64,000 nucleotides of DNA. Origin: Desulfobacterales bacterium (GTDB lineage Bacteria > Desulfobacterota > Desulfobacteria > Desulfobacterales > Desulfobacteraceae). Shown here piece by piece: positions 28,667 to 37,914 of the stretch. How positions within the stretch are numbered: position 1 is the stretch's first letter; each line of letters begins with the position of its first letter. The stretch covers positions 1-64,000 of the forward strand of contig JAKSAX010000076.1 of NCBI GenBank assembly GCA_022361395.1, written 5' to 3'. The notes beneath the pieces were generated by a model. The model worked only from the letters and a program-made list of their open reading frames with translations. It did no database searches and was not told the DNA's origin. The translations under genes and the position numbers were made by a program.

Positions 28667-29881
28667 TTATTCTTCATACAGGTCCTTGATCGCCCGGATG
28701 ACATCCTGAATTTCGAAAAAGGCCTCAACGATTTCAGGATCAAAATGCCGGCCCGAATCTTTCCGAATTTGATCAAGTACCTTAATTTCAGGCCATGGCT
28801 CTTTGTAAACGCGTTTGGAACAGAGTGCATCGTAAACATCTGCCAGGGCGGTGATCCTGGCGGATAGAGGGATTTCCTTTCCCTTCCAGGGTTTTCCTGT
28901 GACAGGGGGGGATGCATCAATATCCTCTATTCTGCCGGGATACCCTGTTCCGTCCCATCGCTCGTGGTGATAAAGGCTGATATCCCGGCTCATTTTGTCC
29001 AGTTCCGAAGCGGGATTGGCAAAGAGTTTCGCACCATGGACAGGATGGAATTTCATGATGTCAAATTCTCTGGCGCTCAGCGGCCCGGGTTTTTTTAAGA
29101 TCATGTCTTCGATACCGACTTTACCGATATCATGAAGCATGGAGGCAAGGCGGATTAAATCTTTATAGTGCTTGATTTCATGGGTTGGGATTCCCCTTTT
29201 GACGGCCAGGCGATGGTAAATCTCCGCTGAGTATGCCCCGACCCGCTGTACATGGGGGCCGGTCTCCTTTGGATCCCGAAGTTCTGTCATCCGCATCATT
29301 CGCAGGATCAGTTCACGGTTCATCAGGCCTTTTTCAATGGCCAGGGTGGCATTATTGGCAAACAAGGGAACCAGCATCCGTGAAAATTCGGTAAACGGGA
29401 TAACCTTTCCCGCTGAATCCTTTGCATTGATTAACTGCATGACCCCCACAAGCCTGCCGTCAATTGTTTTAAGGGGCAGTGAGAAAATGGAACCGGTTTT
29501 ATATCCGGATTTTTTATCGAAACTGCTGTTGAAATTGCAGGAGGAGCTGTCAGGAATACCATAGGCGTCATCTATTAATATGGTTTCCCCCCCAAGGGCT
29601 GTATTCCCCACAATGGAATCCGGATCAATGGGAATACGGAAATCCGAATACTGTTCGGCCTGCCCGCTATTGTCCCCAAACAATGTATCGTTCTGAATAT
29701 AACTGAATATTAAATGCCGGTCTTCGATTAAATAGATGGAGCCGGCATCTGCACCGGAAATCCTGCGTGCTTCAAAGAGCAGCTTATCCAGAATTGAATC
29801 CACATCCTTGTAGATGTTCAATTCATCTATGGTGGTTAATATGCGTTGAAGATCGTCGTAGGGCAGATATTCGTTTTTCAT
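28667..29881 (-). CDS. GAF + HD-GYP domain putative c-di-GMP phosphodiesterase
   Basis: ADAGSIYLIEDRHL GAF-like; LASMLHDIGKVGI...HPVHGAKLF...HHERWDGTGYPGR HD-GYP. Confidence 0.92.
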   Translation of the reverse strand: MKNEYLPYDDLQRILTTIDELNIYKDVDSILDKLLFEARRISGADAGSIYLIEDRHLIFSYIQNDTLFGDNSGQAEQYSDFRIPIDPDSIVGNTALGGETILIDDAYGIPDSSSCNFNSSFDKKSGYKTGSIFSLPLKTIDGRLVGVMQLINAKDSAGKVIPFTEFSRMLVPLFANNATLAIEKGLMNRELILRMMRMTELRDPKETGPHVQRVGAYSAEIYHRLAVKRGIPTHEIKHYKDLIRLASMLHDIGKVGIEDMILKKPGPLSAREFDIMKFHPVHGAKLFANPASELDKMSRDISLYHHERWDGTGYPGRIEDIDASPPVTGKPWKGKEIPLSARITALADVYDALCSKRVYKEPWPEIKVLDQIRKDSGRHFDPEIVEAFFEIQDVIRAIKDLYEE

Positions 29882-30100
29882 ATGAATTTCGCCTTAACTT
29901 GTTAAACTGGTTGAGAGTATGAAAATATTAGCAGGATAGGATGCAGGGACACCGCTTGTCAAGATCTAGCTGTAATGTGTAATAAAAGAGGCAATTCAGC
30001 TCCGGTTTAACTGCTTTCTTTGCGGAACATATTTTTTGTCATTTGCTATGGAACAGGAATTTGATATGGTTCTTGTCAATTGCCGGGCAGAATTTACCCG

Positions 30101-30256
30101 GGGCAATCGCTTATAAATTTGCCAGGGTTATTATTTTTTTTAGGGTTTTGGACGTTAAACCGAATCCGGATTTTGCCTGCGATTGCCAGTACAAGAGTAA
30201 CCTGTTGGAATCGCCGGGTCTGAAAAGTTGCATACATTGACCCTGAGAACCTGCCC
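30101..30256 (+). repeat. ~155-bp conserved intergenic element, copy A (upstream of ABC substrate-binding gene)
   Basis: GGGCAATCGCTTATAAATTTGCC...CCGGATTTTGCCTGCGATTGCC..TACA..AGTAA..T..GGAATC...TGACCCTG; homologous to 49903..50058. Confidence 0.7.
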
Positions 30257-32162
30257 AAAAGGAGATTCCCTTAAAGTGAGCCAGAACCGTACGAAACATG
30301 ATCTTTTTTTAAAATTAATTGTGGTGATTTCGCTGGTTGTTTTGACGGCCTGCGACAGGCAAACACTGTCGGATAAAGATGCAGCATCTCCTCCGGAACC
30401 TGTCCTGCAGGAATTGACCTACCATTCCCTCCCGGACAATATCAACTGGCTTACCAATGACAGGGACCCTGTGTTCTCATGTCCCAAAGCAATCAAAGGC
30501 GGGATGGTCAGGTCGGCCCTGCCGAGCTTTCCCATGACGTTCAGAGTGGTGGGGCCGGATTCCAACGGCGGGTTCAGAAGCGCTATCCTGGACAACCAGC
30601 TGTCACTTATCAACATCCACCCGAATACGAGGAATATCATACCGGAGCTGGCCACACACTGGGCTTTTGACGGCGACAAGAAAACCATGTACTTCAAACT
30701 GGACCCAGATGCAAGATGGTCCGACGGCAGGCCCGTCACTGCCAGGGATTATATCTATACCCTGACTTTTATGCGTTCCGAGCATATCATTGCACCCTGG
30801 TACAATGATTATTATACCAGGGAAATCGAGGCTGTAATTGCCTATGACGATTATACCATAGGGGTGAAGAGCACCAAGGCTGTTCCGGATTTATACCTGA
30901 AACTGGGTATAGGTCCTATCCCGGAACACTACTTCGGCGTACTGGACAGCGAATTTATCACCCGGTACAACTGGGCTGTCGTACCGAACACGGGTGCCTA
31001 CCGGATTTCCGAATTTAAAAAGGGGCGGTTTATCCGGTTCAAACGGAAACAGGACTGGTGGGCAGCGGACAAGAAATACTTTAAAAACAGGTTTAATGTT
31101 GACACGGTCCAATTTACAGTGATCCGGGATTTGAACCTGCAGTGGGAATATTTTAAAAAGGGCAGGCTGGACACCTTCGATATAACCCTTCCGAAATACT
31201 GGCATGTAAAATCCAAAACCCCTGTGATTGAGAACGGTTACGTGGACCGGATATGGTTTTTCAACGATCAGGAACATCCTTCCAGGGGCATGTGGCTGAA
31301 TCAGGATAAAGAGATATTTAAGGACGAACGCCTCCGGCGCGCCTTTGCCCATGCCATGAATGTGGACAGGGTTATCAATAAAGTGCTGCGGGGGGATTAT
31401 TTCCGTTTGCCCCAGGCCTTTTACGGCTACGGAAAATATACCGATTATACCATCACCCCGCGGGAGTACGATATTTCCAGGGTAGAATCCCTGATGATTG
31501 AGGCCGGGTGGCAACGGGGGAATGACGGCGTCTGGAAAAAGGGGAATATGCGGTTTTCCGTTTTAGTCACCTATTACTCCGAAGAGCATATGCCCAGGCT
31601 TGTCGTGTTAAAGGAGGAGGCCTTAAAGGCGGGTATTGAACTTCGCCTGGAAAAACTCGATCCTTCGGCCATGTTCAAAAAAACCTTGGAGAAGCAGCAT
31701 GATGTGGCCTGGATGGGGTGGAGCACCAATATGAGACCATCCTATTGGCAGGGCTGGCACTCAGATAATGCCCATAAACCCCAGACCAATAATATTACCA
31801 ATACGGATGACCCGGAACTGGATGCCTTGATCGACCGCTACAGGGACAGTCTGGACGAAGACGAACGGATCCGCCTTTCTTTACGGATTCAAAACAAGAT
31901 ACACAGTATCAGTGCCTATGTGCCCACCTTTATGATTCCCTATGTCAGGATTGCGTACTGGCGGTGGATGAAACTTCCGGATTTCCACGGTACCCGTGCT
32001 TCGGACAGTCTTTTTGACCCGTTTTCATCAACCACGGGCGGTCTGTTCTGGATTGACCCGGATACCCGGCGGCAGACACTGGACGCCATGGACAGGGGGG
32101 AGACGTTTCCTCCGGTATTGATTATGGACAAACGTTATAAATATAAGGCTGATGAATCGTGA
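30228..32162 (+). CDS. extracellular solute-binding protein family 5 (peptide/YejA-like), lipoprotein
   Basis: lipobox LVVLTAC; PDARWSDGRPVTARDYIYTLTFMRS; likely true start GTG 30276 (VSQNRTKHDLFLKLIVV) with upstream AAAAGGAG. Confidence 0.88.
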   Translation: MHTLTLRTCPKGDSLKVSQNRTKHDLFLKLIVVISLVVLTACDRQTLSDKDAASPPEPVLQELTYHSLPDNINWLTNDRDPVFSCPKAIKGGMVRSALPSFPMTFRVVGPDSNGGFRSAILDNQLSLINIHPNTRNIIPELATHWAFDGDKKTMYFKLDPDARWSDGRPVTARDYIYTLTFMRSEHIIAPWYNDYYTREIEAVIAYDDYTIGVKSTKAVPDLYLKLGIGPIPEHYFGVLDSEFITRYNWAVVPNTGAYRISEFKKGRFIRFKRKQDWWAADKKYFKNRFNVDTVQFTVIRDLNLQWEYFKKGRLDTFDITLPKYWHVKSKTPVIENGYVDRIWFFNDQEHPSRGMWLNQDKEIFKDERLRRAFAHAMNVDRVINKVLRGDYFRLPQAFYGYGKYTDYTITPREYDISRVESLMIEAGWQRGNDGVWKKGNMRFSVLVTYYSEEHMPRLVVLKEEALKAGIELRLEKLDPSAMFKKTLEKQHDVAWMGWSTNMRPSYWQGWHSDNAHKPQTNNITNTDDPELDALIDRYRDSLDEDERIRLSLRIQNKIHSISAYVPTFMIPYVRIAYWRWMKLPDFHGTRASDSLFDPFSSTTGGLFWIDPDTRRQTLDAMDRGETFPPVLIMDKRYKYKADES

Positions 32163-33169
32163 CGGAAATAGTTGAAGATACTATCCTGGATGTGGAAAAT
32201 CTTGTGGTCTCCTTTGATACCGATCAGGGGCCGGTCCGGGCTGTGGATGACGTCAGTTTCAGCCTTAAACAGGGACAGGTGCTCGGAATCGCGGGCGAAT
32301 CCGGCTGCGGTAAAAGCGTGACCGCTCTCAGTATTATCCGGCTTTTGCCAAAGCCGGTGGCGGAAATTGTTAACGGAACCATAAGATTTTCCGGTAATGA
32401 CCTGGTGACACTTCCCATTGAGCAGATGCATGGGATCCGTGGGAAAAAGATCTCAATGATCTTCCAGGAACCCATGACTGCCCTGAATCCGGTACAATCC
32501 GTCGGGCGCCAGATGACAGAAGTATATGAACTGCATTTTCAAGAGATGTCTTCGGATCAAATGACCACCGAGTCGGTAAACATGCTTGACAGGGTCGGGA
32601 TTCCGGATCCGGGCCTGGTAATGAAAAAATATCCCCATCAGCTGTCAGGGGGCATGCGCCAGCGGGTGATGATCGCCATGGCCCTGGCCTGTGAACCTGA
32701 TATACTCATTGCAGACGAACCCACCACTGCCCTGGATGTGACGGTTCAGGCCCAGATCCTGGATTTGATTCTGACGCTTAAGAAGAAAAACAGGATGTCC
32801 GTGATCCTGATCACCCATGATTTAGGTGTGATTGCGGAGAATTGTGACGAAGTGGTGGTCATGTATGCAGGCAGAATTGCTGAAACAGCGAAAGTAAGAC
32901 AACTTTTTGAGAATCCGCTACATCCCTATACCCAGGGACTGCTGTCATCCATTCCTTCACGGGCGCACACGGCGAAAACCCGTTTACCCACCATAAAGGG
33001 TAATGTGCCCTCGCTGCTGAAAATGCCCCATGGGTGCAGGTTTGCAGATCGTTGCCCCCTTGCCCGGGACCGGTGCAGGAACGAGACGCCAATGCAACGG
33101 TCAGTGGGTAAAGATCGTTCAGCGGCCTGCCTTTTGGTCAGACCAATGAAAAAAAAGGTAGGTTTTTAA
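32159..33169 (+). CDS. oligopeptide-type ABC transporter ATP-binding protein (OppD/DppD-like)
   Basis: [54 protein letters not shown]-terminal oligo_HPY region. Confidence 0.93.
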   Translation: MTEIVEDTILDVENLVVSFDTDQGPVRAVDDVSFSLKQGQVLGIAGESGCGKSVTALSIIRLLPKPVAEIVNGTIRFSGNDLVTLPIEQMHGIRGKKISMIFQEPMTALNPVQSVGRQMTEVYELHFQEMSSDQMTTESVNMLDRVGIPDPGLVMKKYPHQLSGGMRQRVMIAMALACEPDILIADEPTTALDVTVQAQILDLILTLKKKNRMSVILITHDLGVIAENCDEVVVMYAGRIAETAKVRQLFENPLHPYTQGLLSSIPSRAHTAKTRLPTIKGNVPSLLKMPHGCRFADRCPLARDRCRNETPMQRSVGKDRSAACLLVRPMKKKVGF

Positions 33170-33329
33170 AAAAATCCTTGATTTTTAAGTAAAAGCTAAT
33201 AATATACAACCAAAGCTTGGCAGTGCAGGGCTTTACAGTTTCGTTCTAAAGGCTGGACCCATTTGTTGAAGTGGCGGGACCTGAGGTTTGAAACTACAAA
33301 TATTCACTTAAAGTAAGGAGAGAGTCACA

Positions 33330-33530
33330 ATGGCAAATGGGATCGTAAAATGGTTTAATGATGCAAAGGGTTATGGATTTATCGAGCAGGAAGAGGGACC
33401 TGACGTATTTGTTCATCACACAGGCATCAACGCAACTGGTTTCAAATCCTTGAACGAAGGCGACAGAGTCACATTTGATGTTGAAGACGGACAGAAAGGA
33501 CCCGCAGCGGTCAACGTCACTGTTCAATAG
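33330..33530 (+). CDS. cold-shock protein (CspA family)
   Basis: [33 protein letters not shown]. Confidence 0.96.
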   Translation: MANGIVKWFNDAKGYGFIEQEEGPDVFVHHTGINATGFKSLNEGDRVTFDVEDGQKGPAAVNVTVQ

Positions 33531-33538
33531 CGTTTTTT

Positions 33539-33576
33539 AAAAGGGTTTTTGGCTTCTATCGTTTAAAAACCCTTTT
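33539..33576 (+). terminator. Rho-independent terminator of csp
   Basis: AAAAGGGTTTTT-N14-AAAAACCCTTTTTTT. Confidence 0.8.
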
Positions 33577-33679
33577 TTTATGGTCGAAAAAATCCGGTAC
33601 TGGAATCGTAAATCCGGTTTTAAATTGAATTCAATAACTTTTATCCATACTCAGTACTGATCCTGAAATTCGTTTAGCA

Positions 33680-34933
33680 TCAAGTTCCGAACCTGGTAAT
33701 CCGATACGGTGTAGCGGAGATCTCCGTTTTCTTTTCAAGGAGCATATCAGACACCAATTTACCTGTGCCCGTGGCAAGCGTCAGCCCAAGCATTCCGTGC
33801 CCTGTGGCTATCACGAGATTATCGTGATCCGGAGACCTGTCGATTATCGGCATGTCATCGTAGGTCATAGGCCGGAGACTGGCCCACTCTTCGAGGCAAA
33901 GATCTCCTGCAGGCGCTTTCATATAGGCCCCGGCACCGTCCAGCAGCTTTTTCAAACGCCGGGGATTTAACCCGGTGCCATAACCTGAAAACTCCATGGT
34001 CCCGCCCAGCCGGTAGCCGCTTTTCCACGGGGTTACAACCATATTCCTTTCGTAAAGCATGCAGGGAATTTCAGGACAGGGATCCGGCCTGTCCATGGTA
34101 ATGCTGTATCCCTTGCCCGGCTGGACCGGCAACAAAAGGTTCAGGTGCTCAGCAACAGGGGCAGACCAGGCTCCTGCTGCCAGAACAAAAGCGTCTGATG
34201 CGAATTGCCCCTGTGAGGTACGGATCGTTTTTACCTTGCGGTTATGAATGTGAAAACCCGATACTTCGCAGTTCTCGACAATGACCAGCCCCTTTGCGAC
34301 AAGTTTATCCTTCCAGGCCTTTACCAGGCGGTCAGGTTTCAGATGCTGGTCAATTTCATTGTACCAGGATCCGGCTATATCCGCTGAAAGAGCGGGTTCC
34401 AGATCAAGGGTATCGTCGCGGTCAAGCCGTTTGTAACCGAGGTTAAACCGGGACAGGAAATCATTGGTCGCCTGGAATCCGTCCAGGTTTTTTGGGTTTT
34501 TAAATACAGATAAAATTCCTTTTTTTTCAAAATCGCATTGAATATCGCCGGCTGCAAAAATCTGGTCAAACAGATTGAGTGAATAGGTCAATATTTCATA
34601 TTTTTCAATGGACGCTTTTCGATAATGGGTGTACCGGCAGTGTGATGCAAATTTCAGCAGCCAGAAAAACCGGTTAAAATCCATCTCAGGTTTTATGTAC
34701 AACGGAGAGGTTCCGCAAAGGGTTCTTAGGATCTCTTTTGATACAGCCCCTGGCGAGCAAAGGGGGATGATATCGGTAAAGTATAACAGGCCGCAGTTCC
34801 CGTGGGACGCACCGCTTCCGACCTCATTTTTTTCAATGATTCTGACCCTGGCTCCCTCGTTCATAAGATAGTGGGCGCAGGCCAGTCCGATTATACCGCC
34901 GCCGATAATGGTAATATTTTTCGAATCTGCCAT
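33680..34933 (-). CDS. FAD-dependent oxidoreductase, D-amino-acid dehydrogenase-like
   Basis: ITIIGGGIIGLACAHYLMNEGARVRIIEKNEVGSGASHGNCGLL; C-terminal ATGHGMLGLTLATGTGKLVSD. Confidence 0.85.
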   Translation of the reverse strand: MADSKNITIIGGGIIGLACAHYLMNEGARVRIIEKNEVGSGASHGNCGLLYFTDIIPLCSPGAVSKEILRTLCGTSPLYIKPEMDFNRFFWLLKFASHCRYTHYRKASIEKYEILTYSLNLFDQIFAAGDIQCDFEKKGILSVFKNPKNLDGFQATNDFLSRFNLGYKRLDRDDTLDLEPALSADIAGSWYNEIDQHLKPDRLVKAWKDKLVAKGLVIVENCEVSGFHIHNRKVKTIRTSQGQFASDAFVLAAGAWSAPVAEHLNLLLPVQPGKGYSITMDRPDPCPEIPCMLYERNMVVTPWKSGYRLGGTMEFSGYGTGLNPRRLKKLLDGAGAYMKAPAGDLCLEEWASLRPMTYDDMPIIDRSPDHDNLVIATGHGMLGLTLATGTGKLVSDMLLEKKTEISATPYRITRFGT

Positions 34934-35138
34934 TGATTATATACCTTAACTTGGTTGGTCCATTTGCAAATGAGGTAGATTAGGCTAATTTTTTTTTAAT
35001 TTCAATTGGTATTTGGAAAAAAAGGATTTTACTCTTTCTACTGTTGCCGTAACCGGGCAATCGGGTATAAGATAATTTGCCGGCAAGGTATTTAACATTA
35101 TACCCAGTAACCAGATTAAAGAGATTTGCATCATAATT

Positions 35139-36104
35139 ATGCCGATTCTAGAAGTCAATCAACTCAAAAAGTACTTTCCTGTGACCAGCGGTGTCCTGTT
35201 GAGACAGACCGGGTCCATTCATGCGGTGGATGATGTCTCCTTCAGTGTTTCCAAGGGTGAAACCCTGGGTATCGTAGGAGAATCCGGTTGCGGTAAAACC
35301 ACCCTGGGAAGATGTATCATGGGGTTGTATCCGCTGACTCAAGGCAGCATTACACTGGACGGCCTTTCCCTGACACGTATGAATTCAGCCCAGCGCAAGG
35401 ATTTTTCAACCCGGGTTCAGATGATATTTCAGGATCCTTATGAATCGCTGAACCCCAGACAGACGGTTCGGCAGATCCTTGAAGAAAAGTACATCATCCA
35501 CGGTAAGAATAAAAAGAATCTCGGCTCTACCCTGGAAACCCTGCTTTCCCAGGTAGGGCTTGGGCCTGAGAGCCTCTTAAAATACCCCCATGAATTTTCA
35601 GGGGGACAGCGTCAGCGGATCGGGATTGCACGGGCAGTAAGCATGTCACCGGAGATCATAGTCTGTGACGAACCTGTATCAGCACTGGATGTTTCAGTGC
35701 AGTCAAAGATTTTAAACCTGTTGCTGGACCTTCAGGAAAACCTGGGACTCACATATTTATTCATCTCCCATGACCTGTCCGTGGTCCGTCATATGTCAGA
35801 CCGGATAATTGTCATGTATTTAGGCAAGCTTATGGAAGTGGCAGATGCCCAGACACTTTATACTTCTTCCTGCCATCCCTATACAAAAGCCTTGCTCGAT
35901 GCCGTTCCCAAACCGGAGCCGGGTGCTGCTGCCCGCAGGACTCCCCTGACAGGAGAAGTCCCCTCTGCGGAGCACCCCCCACTAGGGTGCAGGTTTAACA
36001 CCCGCTGTCCCCATGCGGATCAGATCTGCTTTGACAAAGAACCCGTGTTGACTCCCAATCAGGATGATGAAGATCATCTGACGGCCTGCCATTTTTTTTA
36101 TTAA
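35139..36104 (+). CDS. oligopeptide-type ABC transporter ATP-binding protein (OppF/DppF-like)
   Basis: [52 protein letters not shown]. Confidence 0.93.
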   Translation: MPILEVNQLKKYFPVTSGVLLRQTGSIHAVDDVSFSVSKGETLGIVGESGCGKTTLGRCIMGLYPLTQGSITLDGLSLTRMNSAQRKDFSTRVQMIFQDPYESLNPRQTVRQILEEKYIIHGKNKKNLGSTLETLLSQVGLGPESLLKYPHEFSGGQRQRIGIARAVSMSPEIIVCDEPVSALDVSVQSKILNLLLDLQENLGLTYLFISHDLSVVRHMSDRIIVMYLGKLMEVADAQTLYTSSCHPYTKALLDAVPKPEPGAAARRTPLTGEVPSAEHPPLGCRFNTRCPHADQICFDKEPVLTPNQDDEDHLTACHFFY

Positions 36105-36228
36105 ATGCATTGACCCTGTTTCCGGCCCTGAATAAACTTGCGAAAATACCTTTGGAATGTTAATGTTCCTGATTTGTTGACAGGGGAGAGTGTGACAGGC
36201 GGCAACCCAAAAAAAATTAGGATACCTT

Positions 36229-36924
36229 GTGAAGAAAATCTGCCGGTATTTAAAGATGTTTCTGGCCGTGGCCGCGGTGGTTGTTAATCTAACCGGTTGC
36301 GGCGGGGACAAGCCTGAACCCAAATCCCCCGACTTTATAATCAGGGCCGGAACAATAAGCATCTCCCCGGTCGAATTTTCAGATGAGCTGGATTTGAAAT
36401 TGACTGCCTATCCATATGACCTGAAAAACCAGCCCCAAGCTTATAACCGTATGGTTTTGGATCTGGTATCGACCTTGTCGGATGAGACCATACTGATGGC
36501 TGCTGCTGACGAGAAAGGGGTCACTGTCACTTCAGAAGAGGTCGGGCTGGTTGAAAAAAAAAAAAAAAAAGACTATCCGGATGACAGTTTTGACCAGATG
36601 CTGCTTGAAAACGCAATCTCGTACGGGGTCTGGAAAAAAAAAAAAAAAAAAGATATGGTCATCAACAAATTGGTCCGACAGGAGTTGATCGATACCCAGG
36701 AGATTACCCCGGATGATATGATTGGATTTTACAATCAGTATCAGAAAAAAAAGGGAAGCTCTTCTGATGCTGCAGAAGGCCTGGATGAAACAACCCTTGT
36801 CGAACAACTGCGTATGGAAAAAAGCCAAGCCACCTACGGAGAGTGGATAAACGGTTTGAAAACCCGCTTTCCGGTTGAAATTAACAAAAAGGCCCTGGCT
36901 GTTTTTTTTATGAATCAGGAATAG
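36229..36924 (+). CDS. lipoprotein with SurA-N/PpiC-N-like helical region, containing two poly-A/poly-Lys tracts
   Basis: lipobox VVNLTGCGG; position upstream of surA-like gene; 17-A run 36554..36570 and 18-A run 36634..36651. Confidence 0.7.
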   Translation: MKKICRYLKMFLAVAAVVVNLTGCGGDKPEPKSPDFIIRAGTISISPVEFSDELDLKLTAYPYDLKNQPQAYNRMVLDLVSTLSDETILMAAADEKGVTVTSEEVGLVEKKKKKDYPDDSFDQMLLENAISYGVWKKKKKKDMVINKLVRQELIDTQEITPDDMIGFYNQYQKKKGSSSDAAEGLDETTLVEQLRMEKSQATYGEWINGLKTRFPVEINKKALAVFFMNQE

Positions 36925-36937
36925 AAAGGACAAATTA

Positions 36938-37879
36938 ATGTTAAGGACCCGGAATGTTATTTTCCTTGGGATGGTAATGATTGCCGCGGGCATATTTTCC
37001 CAGGCAGGAGCCGAAGTTGTCGACCGGATCGTGGCCGTTGTCAACAACGAGATCATTACTCTTTCAGAATTGAATAAAGCAACGGCAATGTACAAGTCGA
37101 AAATCCAGGCTTCCCAGAATTCCGAAGCAAGGAAAAAAGAAATGATTGCCGAGCTTGAAACCGAAATGCTTAACAAACTTGTTGACGCCTCCCTTACAAT
37201 CCAGGAAGCTGTGAAATACGGTATAAAAGTAACGGACAAAGATGTTGACACGGCCCTTGAAAATTTTAAAAAGCAAAATAAGCTGGATGACGAAGCCCTT
37301 AAGCAGGGCCTTGCTGCGGCAGGCCGCACGGTTGAAGACTACCGGGAGCAGATGAAAGAGCAGATTCTTCAATCCATGCTTGTCAACCGGGCGGTCCGGT
37401 CAAAGGTCATTATTACCGACGCAGATATTCAGACTTACTATGATGCCCATAAGGATGACTTTTCAGGTGTTAAAAAATACAGGTTAAAAAATATTCTTAC
37501 CCCGAGCAGTGAAGAGATTGAAAAAATAGAGAAACAGCTTCAAAAGAATGCCTCATTCTCCGCGCTGGCCAAAGAATATTCCATCGGTTCCAATGCATCC
37601 CAGGGAGGGGATCTCGGACTGTTTGACATCTCAAGTTTCAGCGAGGAGATCCGTACCGCACTGGCTGATCTTAAAAAGGGCGAGCATACCCCTGTCATTC
37701 AGACCGGCAGCGCCTATCAGATTATCTATGTGGATGATGTGGTCATGGAAGGACAGCTGACCATGGACCAGGCCCAGGATAAGATCCGGGATATCCTATA
37801 CAAAGACCAGGTAGAGACGCAATTTAAAGCGTGGATTCAGTCCCTCAAAGAGAGTGCCCATATAGAGCTGATGCTCTAA
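36938..37879 (+). CDS. SurA-like periplasmic chaperone/PpiC-type peptidyl-prolyl isomerase
   Basis: VDRIVAVVNNEIITLSELNKA; YRLKNILTP...FSALAKEYSIGSNASQGGDLGLF. Confidence 0.88.
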   Translation: MLRTRNVIFLGMVMIAAGIFSQAGAEVVDRIVAVVNNEIITLSELNKATAMYKSKIQASQNSEARKKEMIAELETEMLNKLVDASLTIQEAVKYGIKVTDKDVDTALENFKKQNKLDDEALKQGLAAAGRTVEDYREQMKEQILQSMLVNRAVRSKVIITDADIQTYYDAHKDDFSGVKKYRLKNILTPSSEEIEKIEKQLQKNASFSALAKEYSIGSNASQGGDLGLFDISSFSEEIRTALADLKKGEHTPVIQTGSAYQIIYVDDVVMEGQLTMDQAQDKIRDILYKDQVETQFKAWIQSLKESAHIELML

Positions 37880-37914
37880 TTTCAACTTAGGTATCCGATA
37901 CCGGGAAAAAACAG

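Noticed and set aside
33170-35138. Genomic-island/mobile insertion between oppD- and oppF-like genes
   Set aside because: No transposase, integrase or bounding repeats found; described as gene-order anomaly only
36532-37329. 265-aa minus-strand ORF with poly-Phe stretches
   Set aside because: Antisense to the poly-A-containing lipoprotein and surA-like genes; Phe runs are just the complement of the A tracts
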